From: Burkholderiales bacterium
GTDB taxonomy: Bacteria > Pseudomonadota > Gammaproteobacteria > Burkholderiales > Burkholderiaceae_B
DNA: 64,000 bases
Direction: 5' to 3'
Assembly (NCBI GenBank): GCA_021299735.1
Contig: JAJTEM010000011.1
Location: 1 to 64,000 of the forward strand
Shown here: positions 7,215-16,039 of the stretch, in pieces
Position numbering within the stretch: position 1 is the stretch's first letter
Layout: each line of letters opens with the position of its first letter
Notes under the pieces: generated by a model
Told to the model about the DNA's origin: nothing
Databases searched by the model: none
The model's input: the letters and a program-made list of their open reading frames with translations, nothing else
Program-made: the position numbers and the translations under genes

Positions 7215-8558
7215 ATGAAATTGATGAAAATCACGCAGCTGGCCGTGTCCCTGGCCCTGCTAGGTTCTGTCGCCAATGTGCATGCGCAGTCGGCAGATTT
7301 CTCAAAGTTAGGTACTACCCTGACACCGATCGGAGCGGAGAAGGCTGGTAATGCTGCTGGCACGATTCCTGAATGGAAGGGTGGCATCAGCAAGCCTCCA
7401 GCTGGCTTTGATCCAGCCAAGGGTTATCTTGATCCGTTTGCCGCCGACAAACCTGTTTTGACCATCTCAGCCGCAAACATGGAGCAGCACAAAGACAAGT
7501 TGGCGCCCGGGCAAATGGAGATGATGAAGCGCTACCCAACTTACAAGATCAACGTATACCCGACACAGCGCACGGCAGCTTACCGTGCTGATGTGTACAA
7601 GTTTGCCAAAGAAGAAGCTGCCGGTATTAAACTGGCCGAAGGTGGTAACGGTATTCTGAATTTGAAGAAATCAAATGTACCGTTCCCGATCCCTACCGAT
7701 GGTATTCAGGTGATCTGGAACCATTTGATGCGTGACCTTGGCGGCTCTATTACTCGCTACTCTGCCGACTTTCCTGTGCAAACCAACGGAAGTTTCACCG
7801 TGGGTAAACGTACGGAAACAATTTCCTATGCATCGTTTATGGCTGATCCTGAGCCGAACCGTATTTTTTATTACTTGAATCAAACCACAGCGCCTGCGAA
7901 CGCGGCTGGTGAAGTGGCCTTGGTCCATGAGCCTTTAAACCAGGTTGAGGAACCCCGTTTGGCCTGGCAGTACAACCCTGGGCAGCGTCGAGTAATTCGT
8001 GCGCCAGAATTGGCTTATGACTCACCGGGTATTGGTGCAGACGGCTTGCGCACCAATGATGACTTCAACGGTTTCAACGGTTCACCAGACCGTTACAACT
8101 GGAAGTTGGTAGGCAAGAAGGAAATGTATGTGGCTTATAACAACTACAAGCTGACCAGCAAGGCCTTGAAGTACAGCGACATCGTTAAGCCCAACCATGT
8201 AAACCCTGACCATTTGCGTTACGAGTTGCACCGTGTGTGGGTAGTCGAAGCCACTTTGAAGCCGGGTGCTCGACACATTTACTCCAAGCGCGTGTTCTTC
8301 ATTGATGAAGATTCATGGGCAGTGCTGCATGCAGACCAATACGACGCGCGCGGAGGTCTGTGGCGTGTTCGTGAGGTGTATGGTGTTCAGTTGTACGACG
8401 CCCCTGCTTTTGGCCCCGCAGGCGAAGTAATTTATGACCTGCAGGCACGCCGCTATTTGGTGAATGCCTTGACCAATGAAGAGAAGCCCGTGGAATTTGG
8501 CAAGAAATACAGCAACGCTGATTTCTCGACCGCCGCTTTGCGCCGTATGGGTAGGTAA
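7215..8558 (+). CDS. DUF1329 family periplasmic/outer-membrane-associated protein
   Basis: A 447-residue protein with a clear Sec signal peptide (MKLMKITQLAVSLALLGSV.., cleavage after AHAQ-type site near residue 24). The family is recognised from the N-terminal L-T-P-x-G-A-E-K-A-G-N segment with I-P-E-W-x-G-G, and from the constant pairing with DUF1302. DUF1329 proteins resemble the lipid-binding LolA/LolB fold, so binding of a lipid or other hydrophobic ligand is plausible. A good ribosome binding site (AGGAGAG) precedes ATG 7215. A terminator-like hairpin follows at 8622. Confidence 0.85.
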   Translation: MKLMKITQLAVSLALLGSVANVHAQSADFSKLGTTLTPIGAEKAGNAAGTIPEWKGGISKPPAGFDPAKGYLDPFAADKPVLTISAANMEQHKDKLAPGQMEMMKRYPTYKINVYPTQRTAAYRADVYKFAKEEAAGIKLAEGGNGILNLKKSNVPFPIPTDGIQVIWNHLMRDLGGSITRYSADFPVQTNGSFTVGKRTETISYASFMADPEPNRIFYYLNQTTAPANAAGEVALVHEPLNQVEEPRLAWQYNPGQRRVIRAPELAYDSPGIGADGLRTNDDFNGFNGSPDRYNWKLVGKKEMYVAYNNYKLTSKALKYSDIVKPNHVNPDHLRYELHRVWVVEATLKPGARHIYSKRVFFIDEDSWAVLHADQYDARGGLWRVREVYGVQLYDAPAFGPAGEVIYDLQARRYLVNALTNEEKPVEFGKKYSNADFSTAALRRMGR

Positions 8559-8621
8559 TGATGTTTCAGTGTGTTTGGGGCGTATTCGGCTCCAAACGCC
8601 TGAAATTCAAATTTTTTTCGT

Positions 8622-8652
8622 AACCCAGAGAAACCACTTCTCTGGGTTTTTT
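8622..8652 (+). terminator. Terminator/attenuator inside the DUF1302-RND gene set
   Basis: An 11-bp perfect stem (arms AACCCAGAGAA and TTCTCTGGGTT, 5-base loop) runs directly into a T run. It lies between the DUF1329 stop and the YCF48-like start at 8667. If functional it would make the first two proteins more abundant than the last two. Confidence 0.8.
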
Positions 8653-8666
8653 AAATTGGAGATGGC

Positions 8667-9827
8667 ATGAGAAAGCCACTGCTGGGCGCAACTTTACTTG
8701 CTTGGGGTTTGTGCACAAGTCAATTTAGTTATGCATTTAAAGACCCTTTGGAATTACCAGCGATTCAGGCACCAAAGGCTGCGAAGGCTTTGTCGCTTAA
8801 CGTGACGTCACAAGGCAGCAATGTGTTGGTGGTGGGTGAGCGAGGCATTATTTTGAAGCGGGATTTCGCTGCTGGCGATGCTGCGCAGGGTGTTAAAGAC
8901 AACGAGGGCAAGGTGTGGACGCAAGCCAAAGTGCCCGTGTCAGTTAACCTGACTGGTGTGCAGTTCGTGAATGACAAGCTGGCATTTGTGGTTGGCCATG
9001 ATGGTGTGGTGTTGAAGTCGGCTGATGCCGGCGCAAGCTGGATCAAAGTATTTGATGGAAACAAAGCCAACGAGCAAGTGGTCGCTGCGGCGAAAAAGAA
9101 AATGGATGACATGCAGAGTCGTTTTGATGCTGCAAGCTCTGCCGAGCAGGAAAGCCTTAATGAAGCACTAGAGGCTGCAACTTTTGCATTTGAAGACGCT
9201 GAGGCTGGTGCCCGGTTTGGTCCTGCACGCCCCATGTTGGATGTGTGGTTCAAGGATGCCAATACAGGTTGGGTTGTCGGCAGTTATGGGCAAATATTTG
9301 AGACCAACGATGGGGGTAACACCTGGACCCTGATTGCAAACCGGTTGGATAATCCGGATTTTCGCCATTACAACGGCTTGTACGGTGATGAAACCGGTTT
9401 GTTGTTAATTGCGGGTGAAGCCGGGCGAGTTTATATGTCCAAAGACTTCGGCGCCACTTGGGTGCGTTCGGACACCGGCTACAACGGCCATTTTTACGGC
9501 ACCGTAGTAATTCGGGATGCAGCCGGACAGCCGAATGTTTTTGCATATGGTTTCGGCGGAAATGTTTACCGTTTGGGGGCGGGTGCCAGCGCATGGTGGC
9601 AGTTACAAAGCCCCAGCAAGGAGAGCTTTGTACAAGGCTTGGCCCGTGGTAAGACAGCTTTGTTTGTGGATCAGAAAGGTCGCCTGGTGAGTACGGATGA
9701 AACGGGTACCACGCTGAAAATGGTGAGCGCCGCGGAGGGTAAGCCAGTAACGGGCATGGCCCTTGTGAATAACACTTTGGTATTGAGCGGCCAGAATGGC
9801 CCAAGAACCCTGGCGCTGCCACGCTAA
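8667..9827 (+). CDS. YCF48/BNR-repeat (photosystem II assembly factor-like) exported protein
   Basis: A 386-residue protein with an N-terminal signal peptide (residues about 1-23, ending in S-Y-A). It carries BNR/sialidase-like beta-propeller repeats: F-V-V-G-H-D-G-V-V-L-K-S-x-D-A-G-x-S-W near residue 108, G-W-V-V-G-S-Y-G-Q-I-F-E-T-N-D-G-G-N-T-W near residue 200, and V-Y-M-S-K-D-F-G-A-T-W near residue 255. An Ala/Glu-rich helical insertion (residues about 130-175) interrupts the propeller. Such proteins regularly accompany RND/MMPL transporters of this module. Its exact role is unknown; a periplasmic scaffold is a guess. Confidence 0.82.
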   Translation: MRKPLLGATLLAWGLCTSQFSYAFKDPLELPAIQAPKAAKALSLNVTSQGSNVLVVGERGIILKRDFAAGDAAQGVKDNEGKVWTQAKVPVSVNLTGVQFVNDKLAFVVGHDGVVLKSADAGASWIKVFDGNKANEQVVAAAKKKMDDMQSRFDAASSAEQESLNEALEAATFAFEDAEAGARFGPARPMLDVWFKDANTGWVVGSYGQIFETNDGGNTWTLIANRLDNPDFRHYNGLYGDETGLLLIAGEAGRVYMSKDFGATWVRSDTGYNGHFYGTVVIRDAAGQPNVFAYGFGGNVYRLGAGASAWWQLQSPSKESFVQGLARGKTALFVDQKGRLVSTDETGTTLKMVSAAEGKPVTGMALVNNTLVLSGQNGPRTLALPR

Positions 9828-9841
9828 CTGGAAGAACTGTT

Positions 9842-12208
9842 ATGAGCAATCAAGAAGAATTGGGTAAGGTCGAGCGGTTTTTCGAGTCGATTTTGTTTGG
9901 GCATCGCAAACTGGTTATTGCGGTATTTGCATTGTTGTCGGTTTTTTTTGCCTACCATGCAGTGCAATTGAAGCCTGATGCATCGTTTCAGAAAATGGTA
10001 CCTGTGACGCATCCGTTTATCGCCAATTACCTGAAATATGAAAACGAGCTGCGCCCCTTGGGTAACGTGCTTCGAATTGCTGTTCACAACAAGAACGGTA
10101 CTATTTATGAGGCGGAGTTTCTGGAGAAACTGCGCTTGATCACAGATGAGGTTTTTTATATTCCCGGCGTTGATCGCGGCAATTTGAGTTCGATCTGGAC
10201 CCCCAACGTGATGTGGAGACAGGTGACCGAAGAAGGGCTGCGTATGGGGCCCGTGATTGGTCAGGGCTTTTCGGGTACGCCCGAGCAAATCGAAGCGGTG
10301 AAGGCGAACGTAGAACGTTCTGGAAGAATCGGTTCTTTGGTATCAAACGACCAGCGTTCTGCGATTATTTTGGCACCACTGCTGGAAGTGGATCCTGATA
10401 CTGGCGAAAAGCTGAGTTACGGAAAGCTGTCTGAGCGCATCGAGGAAGTGGTGCGTGAAAAATATCAAAGCGACGAAATTTCAATTCACATCACGGGTTT
10501 TGCGAAAGTGGTGGGTGATTTGATTGATGGCTCCAAGGACATTGCGGGATTTTTCGCGATTACTTTTGTGCTCACAGTCATTTTGTTGTTGTGGTATTCC
10601 CGTTGCTGGAAGAGCACCGCAGCCACAATTTTTTGTTGTTCACTCGCAGTGATTTGGCATTTGGGGTCCGTCAGTTTGTTGGGCTTCGGGCTGGATCCTT
10701 ATTCAATTCTGGTGCCGTTTTTGACTTTTGCGATTGGTGTAAGCCACGCCATTCAAAACGTGCGAACCATGGCATCGGAGCGTTTCCACGGCGCTGATAA
10801 AATCGCTGCCTCCAAGGCTACTTTCCACTTGTTGTTTATTCCTGGCTCAGTCGCTTTGTTGGCCGATGCTGTGGGTTTTTCAACTTTGCTGGTGATTGAA
10901 ATTGGTGTGATTCGTGAACTGGCGATCAGCGCTTCAGTTGGCGTGGCGGTGATTATTTTCACCAAGATGTTTTTGCTGCCGGTGCTGATGAGTTACACCG
11001 ATGTCACTGAAAGTGGCTTGAAACAGGTGGCCAAACAAGAGGCCAGCAAACACACAGTGTCCCATTTGCTTTCCCGCTTGACGGAAAAGAAAGTGGCCTA
11101 CAGTGTGAGTGCTGCGGCTGCACTGATTTTAGTGGTTGGTTTGTTTGCTTCTGCTGGCATCAAAATTGGTGACCTGGACCCTGGTGCGCCTGAACTGCGC
11201 CCTGATTCACGCTACAACCAGGATGTGAAATTCTTGGTAGAAAACTATTCCACCAGTTCGGATGTGTTCGTGGTGATGGTGGAGACACCTGCGGGTGAAT
11301 GCGGCGCTTATCCAGTGGCCTCGGCGGTGGATCGTTTCCAATGGGAAATGGAAAACCTGGAAGGTGTTGAAGGTACGGTTTCCCTGTTCACAGTGATGAA
11401 AAACATCATCGCTGGTTTCAACGGTGGAAACCCAAAGTGGTTGGCTATTTCCCGCGACCGTTTCATTTCCAATGGCGCGCACAAAAACATTCCTACCACT
11501 TTGTATAACTCTGAATGTTCGATGACGCCCGTGATTCTGTTTTTGTCAGATCACAAAGCTGAGACGCTTGAGCGCGTGGTGGCCAAGGTTCAGGCTTTTG
11601 CAGCGGAGAATGATTCCCAAGATGCCAAATTTATTTTGGCGGCGGGCAACAGTGGTATAGAGGCTGCCACCAACATTGTTGTGGAGCAGGCCCAGAAAAC
11701 CATGTTGCTGTTGGTATATAGCATTGTGGGTGCACTGGTGTGGTGGGAGTTCAAGAGTTTCCGTGTGATGTTGGCAATCATGATCCCATTGTTCATTACG
11801 GAAGTATTGTGCAAGGTCATCATGGTGCAGTTGAACCTGGGTATCAAAGTTGCAACCCTGCCGGTGATTGCATTGGGTGTGGGTATCGGGGTTGATTATG
11901 GTATTTACATCTACAACCGTCTTGAAAGCTTCCTGTCCAAAGGATTGAATTTCAAGGATGCTTATTTTGAAACCCTGCGTTCAACGGGTGTGGCCGTTGC
12001 GCTAACCGCTGTTACATTGGCCTTGGGCGTGTTTACCTGGGCGTTTTCAGCGATCAAGTTTCAGGCCGACATGGGCATGTTGCTGGCATTCATGTTCCTT
12101 TGGAACATGGTGGGTGCTGTCATTTTGATTCCCGCACTGATACGTTTGTTTGCATATGGTGCGGTTAAAAAACGGTTTGGTCCTTCGGTGGAGGCCCCAG
12201 GCCGATAA
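9842..12208 (+). CDS. RND superfamily (MMPL/SSD type) transporter
   Basis: A 788-residue inner-membrane protein with the RND half-repeat layout: TM1 at about residues 20-40, a periplasmic loop, five TMs at about 230-395, TM7 near 415-437, a second periplasmic loop, and five TMs at about 620-780. Conserved Asp/Gly patches (G-V-G-I-G-V-D-Y-G-I-Y near residue 685) match TM10 of MMPL proteins and supply the proton-relay acid. It starts 14 bases after the YCF48-like gene. It is the energy-coupled pump of the module; the ligand is likely lipophilic, by analogy with MMPL/HpnN proteins. Confidence 0.9.
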   Translation: MSNQEELGKVERFFESILFGHRKLVIAVFALLSVFFAYHAVQLKPDASFQKMVPVTHPFIANYLKYENELRPLGNVLRIAVHNKNGTIYEAEFLEKLRLITDEVFYIPGVDRGNLSSIWTPNVMWRQVTEEGLRMGPVIGQGFSGTPEQIEAVKANVERSGRIGSLVSNDQRSAIILAPLLEVDPDTGEKLSYGKLSERIEEVVREKYQSDEISIHITGFAKVVGDLIDGSKDIAGFFAITFVLTVILLLWYSRCWKSTAATIFCCSLAVIWHLGSVSLLGFGLDPYSILVPFLTFAIGVSHAIQNVRTMASERFHGADKIAASKATFHLLFIPGSVALLADAVGFSTLLVIEIGVIRELAISASVGVAVIIFTKMFLLPVLMSYTDVTESGLKQVAKQEASKHTVSHLLSRLTEKKVAYSVSAAAALILVVGLFASAGIKIGDLDPGAPELRPDSRYNQDVKFLVENYSTSSDVFVVMVETPAGECGAYPVASAVDRFQWEMENLEGVEGTVSLFTVMKNIIAGFNGGNPKWLAISRDRFISNGAHKNIPTTLYNSECSMTPVILFLSDHKAETLERVVAKVQAFAAENDSQDAKFILAAGNSGIEAATNIVVEQAQKTMLLLVYSIVGALVWWEFKSFRVMLAIMIPLFITEVLCKVIMVQLNLGIKVATLPVIALGVGIGVDYGIYIYNRLESFLSKGLNFKDAYFETLRSTGVAVALTAVTLALGVFTWAFSAIKFQADMGMLLAFMFLWNMVGAVILIPALIRLFAYGAVKKRFGPSVEAPGR

Positions 12209-12229
12209 CAGGTGTTGTCACGAACTCTG

Positions 12230-12254
12230 GGGCAGCTTCGGCTGCCCTTTTTTT
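12230..12254 (+). terminator. Terminator closing the RND export operon
   Basis: A perfect GGGCAGC / GCTGCCC stem with a TTCG tetraloop is followed by seven T. It lies 22 bases after the RND stop codon. Confidence 0.92.
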
Positions 12255-12310
12255 ATGCTCACGGGTTTGTGGTAACCTCCACAAATCATTTTCACTTGTC
12301 GATTTCTGCC

Positions 12311-13318
12311 ATGCAGTTTCCAGCACTTCCAGCCATTCCTCACCCGTTGCAGTTCAAGTCGGTCACATTCACTGCTTTGCAGCCTGGCCCAAAGTTGATT
12401 GTTTTGGGGGCGGTGCATGGCAACGAAGTATCGGGCAGTAAGGCCATTCTGAAAATGATTCAGGAGTTTGAAGCTGGTGAACGAATATTGGCGAAAGGGG
12501 CTGTTACATTCGTGCCGATTACCAACCCCCTGGCGTATAACCGCAAGCAGCGAAATGGCGACAGAAATCTGAATCGTAATTTGACGCCCACCAATACCCC
12601 TGTTGACTTTGAAGACCATGTGGCCAATTGGCTTTGCCCTTTGCTGGCTTCACATGAGGTGTTGCTGGATATTCACAGCTTTCAAAAAGGAGATGTGCCT
12701 TTTGCTTTGTTCGGCCCAAAGAACAATAAGGGTGAACTTGAATCGTTCGAGCACGAGAGTGCCGAGCGCAGTTTGGCATTGCGATTGGGTGTGAACCGTT
12801 TTGTGGATGGTTGGCTTGATACTTACGCCAAAGGGGTTGCTAACCGGGTTGCCCATTTGAAGGCGACGGGTGGAACAGGCGAAGGTTTGAATACCGACCC
12901 GCGTTATGGCATGGGCACAACGGAATGCATGCGAGCGAGTGGGGGCTATGCCGTCACTTTGGAGTGTGGGCAGCATGACGACCCCAGCGGCCCAAGTGTG
13001 GCTTACAACGCCATTTCCAATACCTTGATTCATTTGGGCTTGATTGATGGGCCGCCTGTGTCACCGGTGAGTGATTACCAACACCTTAGTTTGGTCGAGG
13101 TGATCGATAAGCAACATTTTGAGGATCAGTTTGTGCGGGCGTGGTCTAGTTTTGATTCAATATGCAAGGGCGAATTGATCGGCATTCGACAAAGCGGAGA
13201 AGAGGTGAGAGCCAGTCGGGATGGATTTATTGTTTTCCCGAACACTTTATCCCAAGCTGGTCAGGAATGGTTTTACGTAGCGGTCGCAAACCAACTAAGC
13301 AATAAAGGAAAAAATTAA
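12311..13318 (+). CDS. Succinylglutamate desuccinylase/aspartoacylase family metallohydrolase
   Basis: A 335-residue zinc carboxypeptidase-like hydrolase. The zinc ligands are visible as H-G-N-E near residue 36 (HxxE) and the later His in L-L-D-I-H-S-F near residue 117. An R-x-L-N-R-N-L segment near residue 80 matches the aspartoacylase family substrate site. An upstream in-frame start at 12212 exists, but it lies before the RND terminator and adds a non-conserved tail, so ATG 12311 is chosen. The enzyme probably deacylates an N-acyl amino acid; which one cannot be told. It stands alone, without arginine-succinyltransferase (ast) genes nearby. Confidence 0.82.
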   Translation: MQFPALPAIPHPLQFKSVTFTALQPGPKLIVLGAVHGNEVSGSKAILKMIQEFEAGERILAKGAVTFVPITNPLAYNRKQRNGDRNLNRNLTPTNTPVDFEDHVANWLCPLLASHEVLLDIHSFQKGDVPFALFGPKNNKGELESFEHESAERSLALRLGVNRFVDGWLDTYAKGVANRVAHLKATGGTGEGLNTDPRYGMGTTECMRASGGYAVTLECGQHDDPSGPSVAYNAISNTLIHLGLIDGPPVSPVSDYQHLSLVEVIDKQHFEDQFVRAWSSFDSICKGELIGIRQSGEEVRASRDGFIVFPNTLSQAGQEWFYVAVANQLSNKGKN

Positions 13319-13380
13319 GTAATTTTTCCTAATAAAACGCATCAAATGCCTACAAACAAGTGGTTGAAATATATCACTTT

Positions 13381-13410
13381 CCGGATTGAGTCTTCAGTCC
13401 GCCTTTGTTT
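13381..13410 (+). terminator. Possible weak terminator
   Basis: An 8-bp hairpin (CGGATTGA / TCAGTCCG, one G-U pair) is followed by CCTTTGTTT. It could end the aspartoacylase-like transcript just before the next start codon. Confidence 0.4.
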
Positions 13411-13412
13411 AA

Positions 13413-14300
13413 ATGAAAGCTCTGCTAAAGGGTTTTCTAATAACGATGGGCGTCATTAAATACAGAGCTTCGCATCAAACCAACCAAGCGGTGGCGCTTT
13501 TGGGTGGTGCCACGGGCCAGTCCTACAGAACAGTGAGTTTGAATGCATCACCCGCAGTGTTTGAGGTAACCAGTGCAGGTGCGGGCATGGCATCCTCTGA
13601 TTTGCTAAGGAAAAGCTCCGGAGCTCACAGCGAAGCGGGCTCTCAATTGCCTGACAAACCACTGCCTGATACTTCGGTCCAGTTTATGTCCTCCAAGTTT
13701 CTTTCGATGACTGTGTTGGAAGATCAGATTGAGCAGCCCAAAGGTTTAATTGACTCTAAAACTCAGAATTCAGAGTTGATGTCACGTTTTGAAAATATTT
13801 CTTTCGGCGCGGACAGCTCGACTGAAGTTGGACAAACAGCTTTTCCGGTTGTTTCTACAAATGCAGATGATGGTCAAGAGTTGACGGCGATAGCTGGAAA
13901 CGGATTTTCCTTGCTTGATTTTATTGAACAGGCTATTGCGCAGGCTGAAGCATCCCAACAACAATTCGAGACTACTTTTGACGGCAGTCGTCAGGGTGAG
14001 TTTCGAGAGTTACTGGTTGGTCTCGGCACGCAGTCAGGAGCCGCGGTTCGAGAGTTTTTGCAAGACAATATTGCAGGTTCTGGGCGCGATTTGTTGTCTT
14101 CTACTGTTGATGCAACGGGTGTGGATTTACTCGAACCCGTCGTGAGTCCTGTTTTGAATATTGATTATTATGCCCGGTCTGCTGAACTGCTGAATGGTGT
14201 TATCGAGACCGTTGTACAGCCAATTGGATCAGTGGCCGTACCCCAGTTGGGCCCTCTACTTGCCAACCCCCGCGAAGAGTTGTCAGCTTACTTCAGTTAA
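13413..14300 (+). CDS. Hypothetical protein, Ser/Ala/Gln-rich
   Basis: A 295-residue protein I do not recognise. There is no signal peptide or membrane segment. Residues about 40-150 are Ser/Thr/Asp-rich and look disordered, residues about 165-190 form a glutamine-rich helix (L-L-D-F-I-E-Q-A-I-A-Q-A-E), and the C-terminal third has repeated hydrophobic/proline strands. No strong ribosome binding site precedes ATG 13413; ATG 13446, 12 bases after AAAGGG, is an alternative start. It sits between a hydrolase and cheV with 100 bases on the cheV side. Codon use looks normal, so I take it as a real gene of unknown role. Confidence 0.6.
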   Translation: MKALLKGFLITMGVIKYRASHQTNQAVALLGGATGQSYRTVSLNASPAVFEVTSAGAGMASSDLLRKSSGAHSEAGSQLPDKPLPDTSVQFMSSKFLSMTVLEDQIEQPKGLIDSKTQNSELMSRFENISFGADSSTEVGQTAFPVVSTNADDGQELTAIAGNGFSLLDFIEQAIAQAEASQQQFETTFDGSRQGEFRELLVGLGTQSGAAVREFLQDNIAGSGRDLLSSTVDATGVDLLEPVVSPVLNIDYYARSAELLNGVIETVVQPIGSVAVPQLGPLLANPREELSAYFS

Positions 14301-14400
14301 TTTGTGCGCATTTTTAAAAGCGTAAAAGACCACTTTTATCCCCCTTCCTAAGGATTTGTTTCGTTGCAAGCTGGTTCAAAATGAAGTTTGAGCTATATCA

Positions 14401-15327
14401 ATGGTCAATCTACTCATGAACTACAACAACGAACGAACTCCTGGTGAATCATCTACCGAGATGATCGAGATTCTGCTGTTCTCTTTGGGCGGTCAGGAAA
14501 CTTTCGGTTTGAACGTATTCAAGATTCGGGAGGTGACGGAACTGTCGCAAGTTACCCAGATTCCCGGGCAGCAAGGCGCAATGAATGGTGTCATTTCCCT
14601 GCGGGGGCAAGTGTTGCCTGTGGTGTCGCTGGGAGACGCCATTGGTATGTCGACAGGAGAGCCCAATTCCAAAATGATTATTTCCGAATTTGCGTCTCGC
14701 TCCGTGGCATTCGCAGTCACCGATGTAGACAAAATAATTCGTGTACCTTGGTCCGATGTAAAGCCTCCCCAAAAGTACGATTCTGAAGAAGGATCAGTTT
14801 TCGGTGTGGTGATGCTTGAAGACGGTAGCCTGGTTTCTTTGGTGGACATTGAAAGTGTTTGTCACAGGGTGCTGCCCGAGAAAGACGCGACTCAAGTAAG
14901 CACCGGCTTTGAACTGAACAAGGCTGGCCCTGTGTTTTTCGTGGACGATTCGATTGTAGCCAGACGCAAAATCAGTGAAGTGCTGGATACCATGGGCTTG
15001 AAACACAGCCACGCCGTAAACGGCGTGGAGGCCGAGCAGAAGCTGTTGGCGATTGCGTCCAGTGCAAGCCAGAATGCGCAAGAACTTGAGGAGCGTGTTT
15101 CTTTGGTGCTGGTCGACGAGGAGATGCCTATCATGGATGGTTGCACTTTGACTCGAAAGCTCAAGAACGACCCACGATTCAAGAACATTCCGATCATCAT
15201 GTATTCCTCGCTGACTTCAGAGGAAAATGCCCGCAGGGGCATTGAAGCGGGCGTGAATATTTACGTAAAGAAATTTGATTCAACTTCACTTTCGAACGCC
15301 ATCGGCCAGCTTTTGGCGCACGCCTGA
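14401..15327 (+). CDS. cheV: Chemotaxis coupling protein CheV (CheW domain + receiver domain)
   Basis: A 308-residue protein with an N-terminal CheW-like domain (residues about 20-160, with F-G-L-N-V-F-K-I-R-E-V and the G-V-I-S-L-R-G-Q-V-L-P-V-V signature). A response-regulator receiver domain follows (residues about 175-305). The receiver keeps the acidic pair in FVDDS, the phospho-acceptor Asp in L-V-D-E-E-M-P, the Ser/Thr in Y-S-S-L and the Lys in V-K-K-F. CheV links chemoreceptors to CheA, and its phosphorylation aids adaptation. An alternative start at ATG 14416 would remove five residues. No other chemotaxis gene lies in the window. Confidence 0.93.
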   Translation: MVNLLMNYNNERTPGESSTEMIEILLFSLGGQETFGLNVFKIREVTELSQVTQIPGQQGAMNGVISLRGQVLPVVSLGDAIGMSTGEPNSKMIISEFASRSVAFAVTDVDKIIRVPWSDVKPPQKYDSEEGSVFGVVMLEDGSLVSLVDIESVCHRVLPEKDATQVSTGFELNKAGPVFFVDDSIVARRKISEVLDTMGLKHSHAVNGVEAEQKLLAIASSASQNAQELEERVSLVLVDEEMPIMDGCTLTRKLKNDPRFKNIPIIMYSSLTSEENARRGIEAGVNIYVKKFDSTSLSNAIGQLLAHA

Positions 15328-15340
15328 TTTTCAAGATGCT

Positions 15341-15379
15341 GAAAGCGCTACACTTCGAACATTCGAAGTGAGTGCTTTC
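15341..15379. other. Hairpin/palindrome between cheV and the 2OG oxygenase
   Basis: A 20-base perfect inverted repeat CACTTCGAACATTCGAAGTG (15351-15370) is nested in a longer imperfect stem with outer arms GAAAGC and GCTTTC. No T run follows, so it could be a factor-independent mRNA structure or a protein operator for the downstream gene. Confidence 0.6.
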
Positions 15380-15393
15380 GGGTGTCAGGTTTC

Positions 15394-16017
15394 ATGTTTG
15401 ATTTAATCGCAAATGATCTTCGCTTAAAGGGTTACAGTGTTCAAAAACACGCATTGCCCCCAGCTTTGATTGAAGAACTGCTTCACACATTCAAATCGAT
15501 CCCTCCCGAAGGGCTGAAACAGGCTGGTATTGGACGTGCGTGTGATTTGCAAGCCAATTCAGAAATTCGCCGAGATGAAATTGCGTGGATTGAAAGCGCC
15601 GATAGCGGTGCAGCCGGCCAGTGGCTTCAATTCAGTGCACAGTTGCAGCATCACTTGAACCGGGCATTGATGTTGGGCCTGTTCTCATTTGAATCTCATT
15701 TCGCCCATTACGCACCAGGTGCATTTTATAAAACCCACGTTGACGCATTCAAGGGGCAGGCCAATCGCGTACTGTCTGTGGTTCTTTACTTGAACCTGGA
15801 ATGGAGCGCGAACGATGGCGGAGAAATGGTGCTGTACTCGGATCAGGATCCTCAGTGTGTGCTGGAAACCATTCAGCCTTTGGGTGGAACCCTTGCGGTG
15901 TTTTTAAGTGAAGATTTTCCGCATGAAGTATTGCCCACCAGGCGCGACCGCTACAGCATTGCAGGTTGGTACCGGGTTAATACATCCAGTACCTTGCGTG
16001 TTGACCCACCAGCCTAA
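15394..16017 (+). CDS. 2OG-Fe(II) oxygenase (prolyl 4-hydroxylase-like)
   Basis: A protein of 207 residues from ATG 15394; GTG 15382 is an alternative that adds four residues. The iron-binding triad is visible: His and Asp in K-T-H-V-D-A near residue 116, and the distal His in F-P-H-E-V-L near residue 176. The 2-oxoglutarate-binding Arg follows in R-Y-S-I-A-G-W about ten residues later. The Tyr/His-rich H-Y-A-P-G-A-F-Y segment is typical of the P4H/PiuC-like fold. It uses 2-oxoglutarate and O2 to hydroxylate a substrate that cannot be inferred. It follows cheV by 66 bases and is convergent with the NrsF gene. Confidence 0.85.
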   Translation: MFDLIANDLRLKGYSVQKHALPPALIEELLHTFKSIPPEGLKQAGIGRACDLQANSEIRRDEIAWIESADSGAAGQWLQFSAQLQHHLNRALMLGLFSFESHFAHYAPGAFYKTHVDAFKGQANRVLSVVLYLNLEWSANDGGEMVLYSDQDPQCVLETIQPLGGTLAVFLSEDFPHEVLPTRRDRYSIAGWYRVNTSSTLRVDPPA

Positions 16018-16039
16018 AACGGTTTTTAAATTGTTGCGC

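Noticed and set aside
9250-9849. Minus-strand frame of 199 codons inside the YCF48-like gene
   Set aside because: It is antisense to a gene with clear repeat motifs and has unnatural composition.
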